Assembly (NCBI GenBank): GCA_934636435.1
Contig: CAKUAQ010000012.1
Span: 1 to 48,681, forward strand
Direction of reading: 5' to 3'
DNA length: 48,681 nucleotides
Source of the DNA: an uncultured Eubacteriales bacterium
GTDB taxonomy: Bacteria; Bacillota; Clostridia; Oscillospirales; Acutalibacteraceae
Within the stretch, counting starts at the first letter, position 1, and each line of letters opens with the position of its first letter. Shown here one piece after another: positions 23,950 to 32,399 of this stretch. The notes under the pieces were generated by a model, which did not search any database, was not told where the DNA came from, and was given only the letters and a program-made list of their open reading frames with translations. A program made the translations under genes and the position numbers.

Positions 23950-24667
23950 GGGCGGCTATGCCGCTGACCCCAACCGCAGCGCCAATTTCCGTATCGCGGA
24001 GGCCTATAAGCTCATCCGCACCAATCTGCTGTTCACCCTGGCCAACACCGATAACCGGGCCGTGCTGTTCACCAGCGCCGAACCGAGCGCCGGAAAGTCC
24101 ACCACCTGCTGCAATCTGGGCATTGTGATGGCGCAGACCGGCGCGCGGGTGATCGTCGTGGACGCCGACATGCGCAAGCCCTCGCAGCACCGGAATTTCC
24201 GCGTCAGCAAGACCGAGGGCTTATCCAAAATTCTCGGCGGCCTGAGCGCGCCGGAGGCATGCATACAGAAAAACGTCGTGCCCAATCTGGATCTGATTCC
24301 TGCCGGGACGAGACCGCCCAACCCCTCCGAGCTGCTGGGCTCGGCGCGGATGGCGGCGCTGCTGGAGGAGCTGCGGAAGCGCTACGACTACGTGTTTCTG
24401 GACACCCCACCCCTGACGGTGGTGGCCGATGCGCTGGTGGTGGCGCCTCATGTGGCGGGGACGGTGCTGGTGGCACGGCAGCGGCAGACCACCTATGATG
24501 AGCTGAAGGACTGCGCAGAGGCGATCCGCCGCATCAACGCCGATCTGCTGGGGGTTATCGTATCCGATGTGCGGGATAGCGGCTATTCCCGCTATGAGAA
24601 AGATCGCTACTACCGCGCCTTTAATTATGAATACAGCACACGCTATGACACAAAGCATACGGATTGA
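23930..24667 (+). CDS. bacterial tyrosine kinase (BY-kinase, CpsD/YwqD type)
   Basis: 245-residue cytoplasmic BY-kinase. AEAYKLIRTNLLFT near 23-36 is the activator-contact motif; Walker A is AEPSAGKST near 50-58, Walker A' VVDADMRKP near 76-84, Walker B VFLDTPP near 154-160. The C terminus ends in a tyrosine cluster (YSRYEKDRYYRAFNYEYSTRY region, eight tyrosines), the autophosphorylation site. It lies between its membrane adaptor and the cognate PHP phosphatase, whose start overlaps its end. Confidence 0.93.
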   Translation: MPGKNGKGGYAADPNRSANFRIAEAYKLIRTNLLFTLANTDNRAVLFTSAEPSAGKSTTCCNLGIVMAQTGARVIVVDADMRKPSQHRNFRVSKTEGLSKILGGLSAPEACIQKNVVPNLDLIPAGTRPPNPSELLGSARMAALLEELRKRYDYVFLDTPPLTVVADALVVAPHVAGTVLVARQRQTTYDELKDCAEAIRRINADLLGVIVSDVRDSGYSRYEKDRYYRAFNYEYSTRYDTKHTD

Positions 24668-25382
24668 TTTCCATTCCCATTGTCTGCCCGGCATCGACGA
24701 CGGCGCTGCCCATGCGCAGGAATCCGTCGGGATGCTGCGGCAATCCCTGCGTCAGGGGATCCGCACCGTTGTGGCTACTCCCCACTTCTATGACGGAGCC
24801 GGGGCGCCGGAGGCATTTTTGCAGGTGCGGGATCATGCGATGGCGGTGCTGCAGCAGGAGATGGCCTGCGCGCCGGAGCTGTCCGGCCGTCTGCGCCTGA
24901 TTCCGGGGGCGGAGGTGCTGCTGCGCCGGGGGATCGGCCGGGTTGATCTGCGCCCGCTGTGCATCCGGGACACCAATGCCGTGCTGCTGGAGCTGCCGCT
25001 CATGACGCCCCAGCCCTGGGTGTATGATGAGCTGGAGGACATCGCTCTGGGGCAGCGGCTGACGGTGATCCTGGCTCATGTGGATCGCTACCGCCACTGG
25101 TATTCATCCGCGGAGATCGCCCGGCTCATGCAGTTGCCCGACGCAGTGGTGCAGCTGAATGCCGGAACCTTCCTCGACCCGCGTACATACCGCAGACTGC
25201 GCCGCTGGCTGCCCCGACCCGACCGACTGGTGCTCGGGTCGGATATGCACCATCTCCACAGCCGCCCGCCGAACATCGGACCTGCCTGTCAGAAAATGCG
25301 TTGGCGTCGCCGTTGCGGACAGCAATGGCTGGCGCAGATGGCACAGACCGCCGACGAGCTGCTGTATCCTCCCTTGCCGTGA
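24645..25382 (+). CDS. PHP-family protein-tyrosine phosphatase (CpsB/YwqE type)
   Basis: Metal-dependent phosphatase that reverses BY-kinase phosphorylation. Ligand motifs: DFHSHCLPGIDDGA near 7-20, ATPHFYDGAG near 43, GAEVLLRRG near 88, LAHVDRYRHW near 141 and LGSDMHHLHSRPP near 196. About 245 residues. The ATG at 24645 lies inside the kinase gene end (23-base overlap); another ATG at 24627 is also in frame. Neither has a clear ribosome site, so translation is probably coupled to the kinase. Confidence 0.9.
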   Translation: MTQSIRIDFHSHCLPGIDDGAAHAQESVGMLRQSLRQGIRTVVATPHFYDGAGAPEAFLQVRDHAMAVLQQEMACAPELSGRLRLIPGAEVLLRRGIGRVDLRPLCIRDTNAVLLELPLMTPQPWVYDELEDIALGQRLTVILAHVDRYRHWYSSAEIARLMQLPDAVVQLNAGTFLDPRTYRRLRRWLPRPDRLVLGSDMHHLHSRPPNIGPACQKMRWRRRCGQQWLAQMAQTADELLYPPLP

Positions 25383-25389
25383 TCCCGAT

Positions 25390-25424
25390 GACCGCCGGAA
25401 CCGCTCAGCTTCCGGCGGTCTTTG
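25390..25424 (+). terminator. terminator after the kinase/phosphatase operon
   Basis: GACCGCCGGAA (25390-25400) pairs with TTCCGGCGGTC (25410-25420), then TTTG. Strong stem, short T tract. Confidence 0.7.
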
Positions 25425-25477
25425 TCGTAGTGGGCGCCCCGGCCGAAAGATTTTTTCGGAAAATTCCCTTCAGACGG

Positions 25478-25506
25478 TTGAGAAACCGTGAAAAAAATGC
25501 TATACT
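25478..25506 (+). promoter_or_regulatory. probable promoter of phosphoglucomutase gene
   Basis: TTGAGA (25478-25483), 17 bases, TATACT (25501-25506), about 70 bases before the start. A small hairpin GGCGGC/GCCGCC follows in the leader (about 25525-25542). Confidence 0.65.
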
Positions 25507-25575
25507 GATGGGCAAGGAACGGTCGGCGGCGGAAAAGCCGCCGGTATGGACCAAGTGAGAAAGGCGGCGGTGTGT

Positions 25576-27294
25576 ATGACAGAAATCGAGAAAAGCTATG
25601 CCCATTGGTGTGACCGGGCGACGGAGGATCCGGATGTGGCGGAGGAGCTGCGCTCCATCGCCGGGAAGGAGAGCGAGATCCGGGAGCGGTTTTACCGCCC
25701 GCTGGCATTCGGCACCGGAGGACTGCGGGGAATCATCGGCGCCGGCACCAACCGGATGAACATATATACCGTGCGCCGGGCGACCCAGGGACTGGCCGAC
25801 TATCTGAATGCCCGCTATGCGGATGCGGCGGTAGCCATCTCTTTCGATTCCCGGATCAAATCCGACCGGTTCGCCCGGGAGGCGGCACGGGTGCTGGCGG
25901 CCAACGGCTGCACGGTGCATCTCTTCCCGCAGCTGGAGCCGACGCCGGTGCTCAGCTATGCCGTGCGGTATTTCGGCTGCAAGGCGGGCATTATGGTGAC
26001 CGCCAGCCACAATCCGGCCAAATATAACGGCTACAAGTGCTATGGACCCGACGGCTGCCAGATGACCGACGCGGACGCCAACGCCGTGACGGCGTGCATC
26101 GACACGGTGGATGTGTTCGACGATGTGCGGGTGGCGGATCTTGAAGAAGCAGTGGCCGCCGGCACCATCCGCATGGTGGGCGACGAGCTGCTGGACAGCT
26201 ATATGACCGAGGTGCTCAAGCAGCAGATCCATCCGGACGTCAGCGCCCGGGCGGGTCTGCGGCTGATATACACCCCTCTCAACGGTACCGGCAACCTCCC
26301 TGTACGGGAGATGCTGCGCCGGGTGGGGGTCACTCAGGTGGCGGTGGTGCCGGAGCAGGAGCTGCCGGACGGTAACTTCCCCACCGCCCCCTACCCAAAC
26401 CCGGAGATCCGACAGGCCTTTGAGCGGGCGCTGGCAATGGCGGCAACGGAACACCCCGATCTGCTGCTGGCCACCGACCCGGACTGCGATCGGGTGGGTA
26501 TCGCCGTACGGGACGGAGACGGGTATACCCTCATGTCCGGCAACGAGGTAGGCTGCCTTCTGACGGAATACGTGCTGTCCAGCCGCAAAGCGGCGGGCAC
26601 GCTGCCGGAGAATCCGGTGGTGATCAAAACCATCGTCACCACCAATCTGGCAGCAGCCATCGCCAGAGATTACGGCTGCGAGGTGCGGGACCTGCTGACC
26701 GGTTTCAAATATATCGGCGAGCAGATCGGCGTGCTGGAGCAGGAGGGCCACCCGGAGCGGTATGTGCTGGGCTTTGAGGAGAGCTACGGCTATCTGGCGG
26801 GCACCTACGTGCGGGATAAGGACGCCGTGGTGGCCTCCATGCTCATCGTGGAGATGGCCAGCTACTACCGTGAGCAGGGAATCACGCTGCTCCAGCAGAT
26901 GCAAAAGCTATACGAGAAATACGGCTATTACCGCAACGCTCTGCTGAACGTATCTTTCGAGGGTGAAGCGGGCATGAAGCAGATGCAGAGCATCATGGAC
27001 GGACTGCGGGAACACGCGCCGGAGAGCATCGGCGGCCGTCGGGTGCTGGCGGTGGCGGACTATCAGCGTCGGGTGCGGCGGGACATCGCCACCGGTGTTG
27101 AAACGCCTCTGACGCTGCCGGTCTCCAATGTGCTGTCCTACACATTGGAGGGGGATGCGGGCGTGATCGTGCGCCCCTCCGGCACCGAGCCGAAGATCAA
27201 GGCGTATATCACCGCCACCGGTGCGGACGCGGCACAGGCGCAGGCACTGGAGGAAACGCTGCTGGCGGCGGCCAAAACCATGCTGGAAGGCTGA
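25576..27294 (+). CDS. phospho-sugar mutase (phosphoglucomutase type)
   Basis: 572 residues, alpha-D-phosphohexomutase superfamily of the long Firmicutes form (PgcA-like), interconverting glucose 1- and 6-phosphate for sugar nucleotide synthesis. FGTGGLRGIIGAGTNRMN near 45-62, the phosphoserine loop TASHNPAKYNGYK near 137-149, the metal site TDPDCDRVGIAV near 300, the sugar-recognition loop GFEESYGYL near 395 and the phosphate-binding RPSGTEPKIKAY near 530. The ATG at 25576 matches the usual family start; the ATG at 25546 has no ribosome site. Its position after the capsule control genes fits UDP-glucose supply. Confidence 0.93.
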   Translation: MTEIEKSYAHWCDRATEDPDVAEELRSIAGKESEIRERFYRPLAFGTGGLRGIIGAGTNRMNIYTVRRATQGLADYLNARYADAAVAISFDSRIKSDRFAREAARVLAANGCTVHLFPQLEPTPVLSYAVRYFGCKAGIMVTASHNPAKYNGYKCYGPDGCQMTDADANAVTACIDTVDVFDDVRVADLEEAVAAGTIRMVGDELLDSYMTEVLKQQIHPDVSARAGLRLIYTPLNGTGNLPVREMLRRVGVTQVAVVPEQELPDGNFPTAPYPNPEIRQAFERALAMAATEHPDLLLATDPDCDRVGIAVRDGDGYTLMSGNEVGCLLTEYVLSSRKAAGTLPENPVVIKTIVTTNLAAAIARDYGCEVRDLLTGFKYIGEQIGVLEQEGHPERYVLGFEESYGYLAGTYVRDKDAVVASMLIVEMASYYREQGITLLQQMQKLYEKYGYYRNALLNVSFEGEAGMKQMQSIMDGLREHAPESIGGRRVLAVADYQRRVRRDIATGVETPLTLPVSNVLSYTLEGDAGVIVRPSGTEPKIKAYITATGADAAQAQALEETLLAAAKTMLEG

Positions 27295-27306
27295 CACGGA
27301 TACAGA

Positions 27307-27340
27307 AAACTCCGGGGCTGCATATGCAGCCCCGGAGTTT
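27307..27340 (+). terminator. long palindromic terminator after the mutase gene
   Basis: A perfect inverted repeat from AAACTCCGGGGCTGCAT (27307-27323) to its mirror ATGCAGCCCCGGAGTTT (27324-27340). It marks the boundary beyond which codon choice changes. Confidence 0.75.
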
Positions 27341-27392
27341 CACCGCAGCGGCGTCTCGCGGACGCGTCCCGCCGAAGTTGTGGAGGAAAACA

Positions 27393-27497
27393 ATGCTGAC
27401 TGGAGCGGAATTACTCATACGCGCGCTCGCCGACGCGGGCGTTCGCACCGTGTTCGGGTACCCCGGCGCGTCCGCGCTGCTGGAAATCCGGGTCTGA
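27393..27497 (+). pseudogene. 5' stub of acetolactate synthase large subunit (ilvB)
   Basis: A 34-codon frame with a good ribosome site (GGAGGAAA) starting MLTGAELLIRALADAGVRTV and continuing FGYPGASALL, then a stop at 27495. This is the first about 30 residues of an acetolactate synthase (the ThDP-binding FGYPG motif usually continues GAVLPIYDAL). The remaining more than 500 residues are absent. It ends 24 bases before the glycosidase gene, so it looks like the joint of a deletion or insertion. It could be translated as a short peptide. Confidence 0.75.
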
Positions 27498-27521
27498 AGC
27501 CCCTGAAAAAGGAGAACCGCC

Positions 27522-29012
27522 ATGCTCTACCGCCCTGAAAAAGGAAAACTCTGGGACCCCACCGTCCTGCGCTGGCAGGGACGGTTCTATCTGTTCACGA
27601 TGTACTACGCGCCGGGCGGGAGCGAGTCCTACGCCTGCCGCCTTGCCGTCTCAGAGGACGGCGTCCATTGGGAGGACAGGGGGAACGTCCTGACCGACGA
27701 GCGGCCCGTCTGGAAGTGCGGCGTCCTCCGCGCCGGGGACGGGCGCTTCTATATGAATTACGGCACGACGTCCGGACAGGGCGTCAACGACATGATGGGC
27801 TACGCCGTCTCGGACGACCTCGTCCATTGGGAGAAGACCGGATACGACGCCCCCGACCCGCGCTGGTACGAGCCGCATGAGCGCTGGGACCATATGTACT
27901 GCCGGGAGAGCGAGCACGGCGGGTACGCCGGCTGCATCGTCGCCGTGCCGAAGGCGGGAGAGAGCGGCCTGTGCGGGCTGCGCCGTTCGCAGGACGGCAG
28001 GACGTGGGAGACCTGCCCGCCGCCGCCCGTCGACTGGTGCGGGTACGAGTCCGCGCGGGAGATGGAGGTCGGCGGCTTCGAGCGGCTCGGCGGCCGCTGG
28101 TATCTCATGGGAGGCATCTGCCCGCCGTATAACGGCAACTACGGCTACGCCGCCTATGTCTTCGAGTCGGATTCGGAGGACGGCCCGTTCCGTCCCTGCA
28201 AGAGGCACCGCTTCGCCGGGCAGAACGGCGTCCCCGGCGAGGTTTTCGTCTCCTGCCTCCCCGGCTTTGTCCATGATTATGACACCGCGCCGGGCGTCGG
28301 CACGGGTAAGGACACCGCGCCGGGCGTCAGCGAAGACGGCTTTGCACCCACTCCGCTGCTCGCCTCCGGCGCCGTCTGCTATCTCCTCGACGACCCGCAG
28401 AATACCTGCTGGACGCTCCCGCTCTGCCGCGTGATGCAGGGCGCGGACGGGCTGATGCCCGGCTGGTGGGAGGGAAACGACGTCCTGCGCGGCGAGCCGT
28501 GCGCCTGTCCGGAGACCCTGACCCTCGAGAGCCGCGCCCTGCCCGCCTACCAGCTCACCGACGAGTACGCCGAAGCGCCGCTGCTCTCGTTCGACGCATC
28601 CGCCGGGCTGTTCCTCGAGGGCTGGCTTGCCGCGGAGCCGTGGCCGGAGCGCGGGGCGGTCCGTGCGGGGGTCTGGCGTCCGAGCGCGGCAGGCTTTGCG
28701 CTCGGCGGGACGGCGATCCTGACCGAGGCGGGACACCCCCGCTGCTCGTATACCCGCGTCGGCGGCTGGGACGGCTCCCGTTTTGACCCGCTGGACACCA
28801 TAAGCCCGTGGGACGCCGCCCGCGCGCACCTCGACCCCGGCGAGCGGACGCATTTCCGGCTGCTCGTGCTGCACGGCATCGCCCAGCTCTACCTCGACGG
28901 GCGGCTCTGCCAGACCTTTGTCTGCGCCCGCCGCCCGGAGACGCTCTCGGCGGCTGTGAGGAACGCCCGCGTCAGCCTGACCGGACTGCGGGCGTACCGG
29001 ATGGCGCTCTGA
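27522..29012 (+). CDS. beta-propeller glycoside hydrolase (GH32/GH43-like), unplaced family
   Basis: 496 residues. The first about 320 residues read as a five-bladed propeller: LWDPTVLRWQGRFYLFTMYY near residues 10-29 with the aspartate at the place of the GH32/GH43 base, repeated blade motifs of the type VSEDGVHWED and VSDDLVHWEK, and FERLGGRWYLMGG. The rest resembles the C-terminal beta-sandwich of GH32-type enzymes (DPGERTHFRLLVLHGIAQLYLDG). There is no signal peptide, so the substrate would be imported oligosaccharide. An AAGGAG site precedes the ATG. Codons favour CTC and GTC, unlike neighbours using CTG and GTG. A tandem 18-base repeat (gacaccgcgccgggcgtc) at 28281 and 28311 encodes DTAPGV twice. 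Confidence 0.75.
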   Translation: MLYRPEKGKLWDPTVLRWQGRFYLFTMYYAPGGSESYACRLAVSEDGVHWEDRGNVLTDERPVWKCGVLRAGDGRFYMNYGTTSGQGVNDMMGYAVSDDLVHWEKTGYDAPDPRWYEPHERWDHMYCRESEHGGYAGCIVAVPKAGESGLCGLRRSQDGRTWETCPPPPVDWCGYESAREMEVGGFERLGGRWYLMGGICPPYNGNYGYAAYVFESDSEDGPFRPCKRHRFAGQNGVPGEVFVSCLPGFVHDYDTAPGVGTGKDTAPGVSEDGFAPTPLLASGAVCYLLDDPQNTCWTLPLCRVMQGADGLMPGWWEGNDVLRGEPCACPETLTLESRALPAYQLTDEYAEAPLLSFDASAGLFLEGWLAAEPWPERGAVRAGVWRPSAAGFALGGTAILTEAGHPRCSYTRVGGWDGSRFDPLDTISPWDAARAHLDPGERTHFRLLVLHGIAQLYLDGRLCQTFVCARRPETLSAAVRNARVSLTGLRAYRMAL

Positions 29013-29021
29013 AAATGCAGG

Positions 29022-29052
29022 GGCGGCGCGGACACAATCCGCGCCGCCGTTT
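29022..29052 (+). terminator. terminator after the glycosidase
   Basis: GGCGGCGCGGA (29022-29032) pairs with TCCGCGCCGCC (29038-29048) with a CACAA loop, then GTTT. It lies just after the stop codon. Confidence 0.7.
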
Positions 29053-29245
29053 CACGCTTGAACATCTCAAGCAGCCTCCTCCGCTTCCGGCGGTTGTAGC
29101 CCGGCTCGATGCAGACGAGGATCGTGTCGCAGCCGATGATCTCGATCTTATCCCACGGAATCACCACGTTTTCCTCCCGTCCGAGGATGCCGAAGCACTT
29201 GAGACGTCCCGGCACGATCATCGCCTTGATGCAGGCGGCGGACGC
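29050..29245 (-). pseudogene. remnant of a YlmC/YmxH-family sporulation gene
   Basis: The minus strand encodes KAMIVPGRLKCFGILGREEN then VVIPWDKIEIIGCDTILV, the conserved PRC-barrel core of YlmC/YmxH proteins (usual form: ALVVPGxxRxFGLxGRxxxYVIPWxxIxxIGxDxILV). The normal N terminus (about 25 residues with SELRxKEVINxxDG) is missing and the upstream reading becomes unrelated, so it is truncated. The frame runs on past the family end into the antisense of the glycosidase. Family match is good; inactivity is inferred. Confidence 0.65.
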
Positions 29246-29379
29246 AACGCAACTGCGGGCAGTCTTGTTTCGATCGGACAGGGCTACGCTCTGCTGGCGA
29301 CAGCAAAGCTGCGTGCACAGCAGCCGGACGAATACCGATTTGACAACAAAAAGGGGGTCGGCGGCAGCCACATCGTAGA

Positions 29380-29496
29380 TCTGCGCTTTGCTCAGTCCGA
29401 AGCGGGCACCGATCTCCCGGTTCGTTTTTCCTGCAGCTTTTCGTTGGAACACGTCTTCGCTGAGCGCCTCTCCTTTTGTCTATTGTCCGGACATGA
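29380..29496 (-). pseudogene. HTH fragment, possibly from an insertion sequence
   Basis: Minus-strand reading gives MSGQ, an in-frame stop, then TKGEALSEDVFQRKAAGKTN and REIGARFGLSKAQIYDVA, a helix-turn-helix of the kind opening IS3-like OrfA proteins. After this the frame has no recognisable continuation and runs towards the ylmC remnant. The internal stop and missing remainder mark it as debris. Origin in a transposase is a guess from the HTH. Confidence 0.4.
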
Positions 29497-29497
29497 C

Positions 29498-29539
29498 AGC
29501 ACCTTCTGTTGTAGCTTCTATTCTACAACAGAAGGTGCT
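29498..29539. repeat. 17-bp perfect inverted repeat (hairpin)
   Basis: AGCACCTTCTGTTGTAG (29498-29514) pairs with CTACAACAGAAGGTGCT (29523-29539), then TCTTTTCCC on the plus strand. It may be a terminator or the end of a mobile element. Confidence 0.7.
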
Positions 29540-29604
29540 TCTTTTCCCTGTCCGTTTTCCAGGATATAGTCCATCTCATTTGATGCAGATAGGCTGGATA
29601 AAAG

Positions 29605-29632
29605 AAAAGGCAGGTTGCAAAACCTGCCTTTT
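29605..29632. terminator. bidirectional terminator-like hairpin
   Basis: AAAAGGCAGGTT (29605-29616), loop GCAA, AACCTGCCTTTT (29621-29632). A/T flanks on both sides let it act for the ppdK transcript coming from the right. Confidence 0.75.
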
Positions 29633-29663
29633 CGGGTTCGATACGCCTTTGACGGTGATGTCA

Positions 29664-29706
29664 TTCCACCTATGGACTCTTCGTTTTGTCGAGTCCGTAG
29701 GTGGAA
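29664..29706. repeat. 16-bp near-perfect inverted repeat after ppdK
   Basis: TTCCACCTATGGACTC (29664-29679) pairs with GAGTCCGTAGGTGGAA (29691-29706), one mismatch/wobble. It lies 50 bases after the ppdK stop, followed on the plus strand by CGCTTTTAC. It is the third hairpin within 210 bases. Confidence 0.65.
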
Positions 29707-29756
29707 CGCTTTTACATCGTCGATCGTCAGAACAAAATCAAACCGGATGGGATAAC

Positions 29757-32399
29757 TTAGTTCTTTCCTTCCTTGATAGCTGCCTGAGCAGCAGCCAGCC
29801 GGGCGATCGGCACACGGAAGGGAGAGCAGGACACATAGTCCAGACCGATCTTGTGGCAGAACTCCACGGAGACCGGGTCGCCGCCGTGCTCGCCGCAGAT
29901 GCCGCAATGCATGGACGGACGAACCTTCTTACCCATGGTGACCGCCATCTCCATCAGCTTGCCCACGCCGGTCTGATCCAGCTTGGCAAAGGGATCGTTC
30001 TCATAGATCTTGTTGTCGTAGTAGGCGCCCAGGAACTTGCCGGCGTCGTCACGGCTGAAGCCGAAGGTCATCTGAGTCAGATCGTTGGTGCCGAAGCAGA
30101 AGAACTCGGCCTCCTTAGCGATGTCGTCAGCGGTGAGGCAGGCACGCGGGATCTCCATCATGGTACCGACCTCATACTTCAGATCGCTGCCGGCGGCGGC
30201 AATCTCCGCATCGGCGGTCTTGACCACGATATCCTTTACAAACTTGAATTCCTTCGCTTCGCCGGTCAGCGGGATCATGATCTCCGGCACGATGGTCCAA
30301 TCCGGATGCGCCTTGCTCACTTTGATCGCCGCGCGGATGACCGCCTTGGTCTGCATCTCGGCGATCTCGGGGTAGGTGACGCACAGACGGCAGCCGCGAT
30401 GACCCATCATGGGGTTGGTCTCATGCAGGCCGCTGATGATGGCCTTGATGGCCTCTACGGTTTTGCCCTGTGCCTTGGCCAGCGCGGCGATCTCGGCATC
30501 TTCGGTGGGCACGAACTCGTGCAGCGGGGGATCCAGGAACCGGATGGTCACCGGATTGCCCTCCAGAGCCTCGTACAGAGCCTCAAAGTCGGCCTGCTGC
30601 ATGGGCATGATCTTCGCCAGAGCGGCCTCGCGCTCCTCAACGGTATCGGAGCAGATCATCTCGCGGAACGCCGCGATGCGCTCCGGCTCGAAGAACATAT
30701 GCTCCGTGCGGCAAAGACCGATACCCTCGGCGCCCAGCTCACGAGCCTTCTTGGCGTCGCGGGGGGTATCGGCATTGGTGCGCACCTTCAGGCGGCGATA
30801 CTTGTCGGCCCAGCCCATGATGCGGCCGAACTCGCCGGCGATCTCGGCATCCACGGTCGGGATGGCCTCGCCGTAAATGTTACCGGTGGAGCCGTCGATG
30901 GAGATGATGTCGCCCTCATGGAAGGTCTTGCCACCCAGCTCAAACTTCTTGTTCGCCTCGTCCATCTTGATCTCGCCGCAGCCGGACACGCAGCAGGTGC
31001 CCATACCGCGCGCCACCACGGCAGCGTGAGAGGTCATACCGCCGCGCACGGTCAGGATGCCCTGAGAGGCCTTCATACCGGTGATGTCCTCAGGAGAGGT
31101 CTCCAGACGCACCAGAACGACCTTCTCGCCACGGGCATGCCAGGCTTCGGCATCGTCAGCAGTGAACACAACCTTACCGCAGGCAGCGCCGGGGGAGGCA
31201 CCCAGACCCTTGCCCAACGGGGTAGCCGCCTTCAGAGCCTTTACATCAAACTGCGGGTGCAGCAGCGTATCCAGGTTACGGGGGTCGATCATCAGAACGG
31301 CCTCCTGCTCGGTCTTCATGCCCTCGTCCACCAGGTCGCAGGCGATCTTCAGAGCGGCGGGAGCGGTACGCTTACCGTTGCGGCACTGCAGCATATACAG
31401 CTTCTTGTTCTCAACGGTGAACTCCATATCCTGCATATCGTGATAGTGGTTCTCCAGCAGATCGCACACCTTCACAAACTCGGCATAGGCCTCGGGGAAC
31501 TCCTTCTCCATCTGGGCGATGGGCATGGGCGTACGCACGCCGGCCACCACATCTTCGCCCTGGGCGTTGATGAGGAACTCGCCCATCAGCTTCTTCTCGC
31601 CGGTGGCGGGGTCACGGGTGAAGGCCACGCCGGTGCCGGACTCGTCATTCAGGTTGCCGAACACCATGGGCATGACGTTGACGGCAGTACCCCAGGAATA
31701 GGGGATATCGTTGTCCCGGCGATACACGTTGGCACGGGGGTTGTCCCAGCTGCGGAACACGGCCTCAATGGCCAGCTTCAGCTGCTCCACGGGGTCGGAG
31801 GGGAAGTCCTGACCCAGCTGCGCCTTATACTCAGCCTTGAACTGGCCAGCCAGCTCCTTCAGGTCGGCGGCGGTCAGCTCGATGTCGAAGTGCACGCCCT
31901 TTTCCTCTTTCATCTTGTCAATGAGCTGCTCGAAATACTTCTTGCCCACTTCCATAACCACGTCGGAGAACATCTGGATGAACCGACGATAGGAGTCGTA
32001 CACAAACCGCTCGAACTTGGGATCGGGGTTGCCGGCGATCATGGCGGCCACCACCTCGTCGTTCAGACCCAGGTTCAGAATGGTATCCATCATGCCGGGC
32101 ATGGAAGCGCGGGCACCGGAACGCACGGAAACCAGCAGCGGGTTCTTCAGGTCGCCGAACTTCTTGCCGTTGATCTTCTCCATCTCGGCAACGCCGGCCA
32201 TGGCTTGCGCCATAATATCGTCGTTGATCTTGCGGCCGTCCTCATAATACTGGGTGCAGGCCTCGGTGGTGATGGTGAAGCCCTGAGGAACCGGCAGACC
32301 GATATTGGTCATCTCGGCCAGGTTCGCACCCTTGCCGCCCAGCAGCTCACGCATGGAAGCGTTGCCTTCGCTGAACATATAGACGTACTTGTGACTCAT
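29757..32399 (-). CDS. ppdK: pyruvate, phosphate dikinase
   Basis: Interconverts pyruvate + ATP + Pi and PEP + AMP + PPi; in anaerobes it works in PPi-linked glycolysis or gluconeogenesis. 880 residues from ATG 32399 (GGAGG 11 bases upstream), normal length. N-terminal ATP-grasp part: MRELLGGKGANLAEMTNIGL near 16-35 and SVRSGARASMPGMMDTILN near 91-109. The phosphohistidine swivel domain has GGMTSHAAVVARGMGTCCV near 450. The C-terminal PEP/pyruvate barrel ends with the catalytic cysteine in MHCGICGEHGGDP. A much longer frame is open upstream to 33158 but it covers guaB in antisense and is not used. Confidence 0.97.
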   Translation of the reverse strand: MSHKYVYMFSEGNASMRELLGGKGANLAEMTNIGLPVPQGFTITTEACTQYYEDGRKINDDIMAQAMAGVAEMEKINGKKFGDLKNPLLVSVRSGARASMPGMMDTILNLGLNDEVVAAMIAGNPDPKFERFVYDSYRRFIQMFSDVVMEVGKKYFEQLIDKMKEEKGVHFDIELTAADLKELAGQFKAEYKAQLGQDFPSDPVEQLKLAIEAVFRSWDNPRANVYRRDNDIPYSWGTAVNVMPMVFGNLNDESGTGVAFTRDPATGEKKLMGEFLINAQGEDVVAGVRTPMPIAQMEKEFPEAYAEFVKVCDLLENHYHDMQDMEFTVENKKLYMLQCRNGKRTAPAALKIACDLVDEGMKTEQEAVLMIDPRNLDTLLHPQFDVKALKAATPLGKGLGASPGAACGKVVFTADDAEAWHARGEKVVLVRLETSPEDITGMKASQGILTVRGGMTSHAAVVARGMGTCCVSGCGEIKMDEANKKFELGGKTFHEGDIISIDGSTGNIYGEAIPTVDAEIAGEFGRIMGWADKYRRLKVRTNADTPRDAKKARELGAEGIGLCRTEHMFFEPERIAAFREMICSDTVEEREAALAKIMPMQQADFEALYEALEGNPVTIRFLDPPLHEFVPTEDAEIAALAKAQGKTVEAIKAIISGLHETNPMMGHRGCRLCVTYPEIAEMQTKAVIRAAIKVSKAHPDWTIVPEIMIPLTGEAKEFKFVKDIVVKTADAEIAAAGSDLKYEVGTMMEIPRACLTADDIAKEAEFFCFGTNDLTQMTFGFSRDDAGKFLGAYYDNKIYENDPFAKLDQTGVGKLMEMAVTMGKKVRPSMHCGICGEHGGDPVSVEFCHKIGLDYVSCSPFRVPIARLAAAQAAIKEGKN

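Noticed and set aside
25289..25708. Overlapping minus-strand frames around the phosphoglucomutase start
   Set aside because: Arginine- and proline-rich shadows of the plus-strand genes; no start signals.
28281..28328. The tandem 18-base repeat as a CRISPR or minisatellite array
   Set aside because: Only two copies, in frame within a coding gene; a simple slippage duplication.
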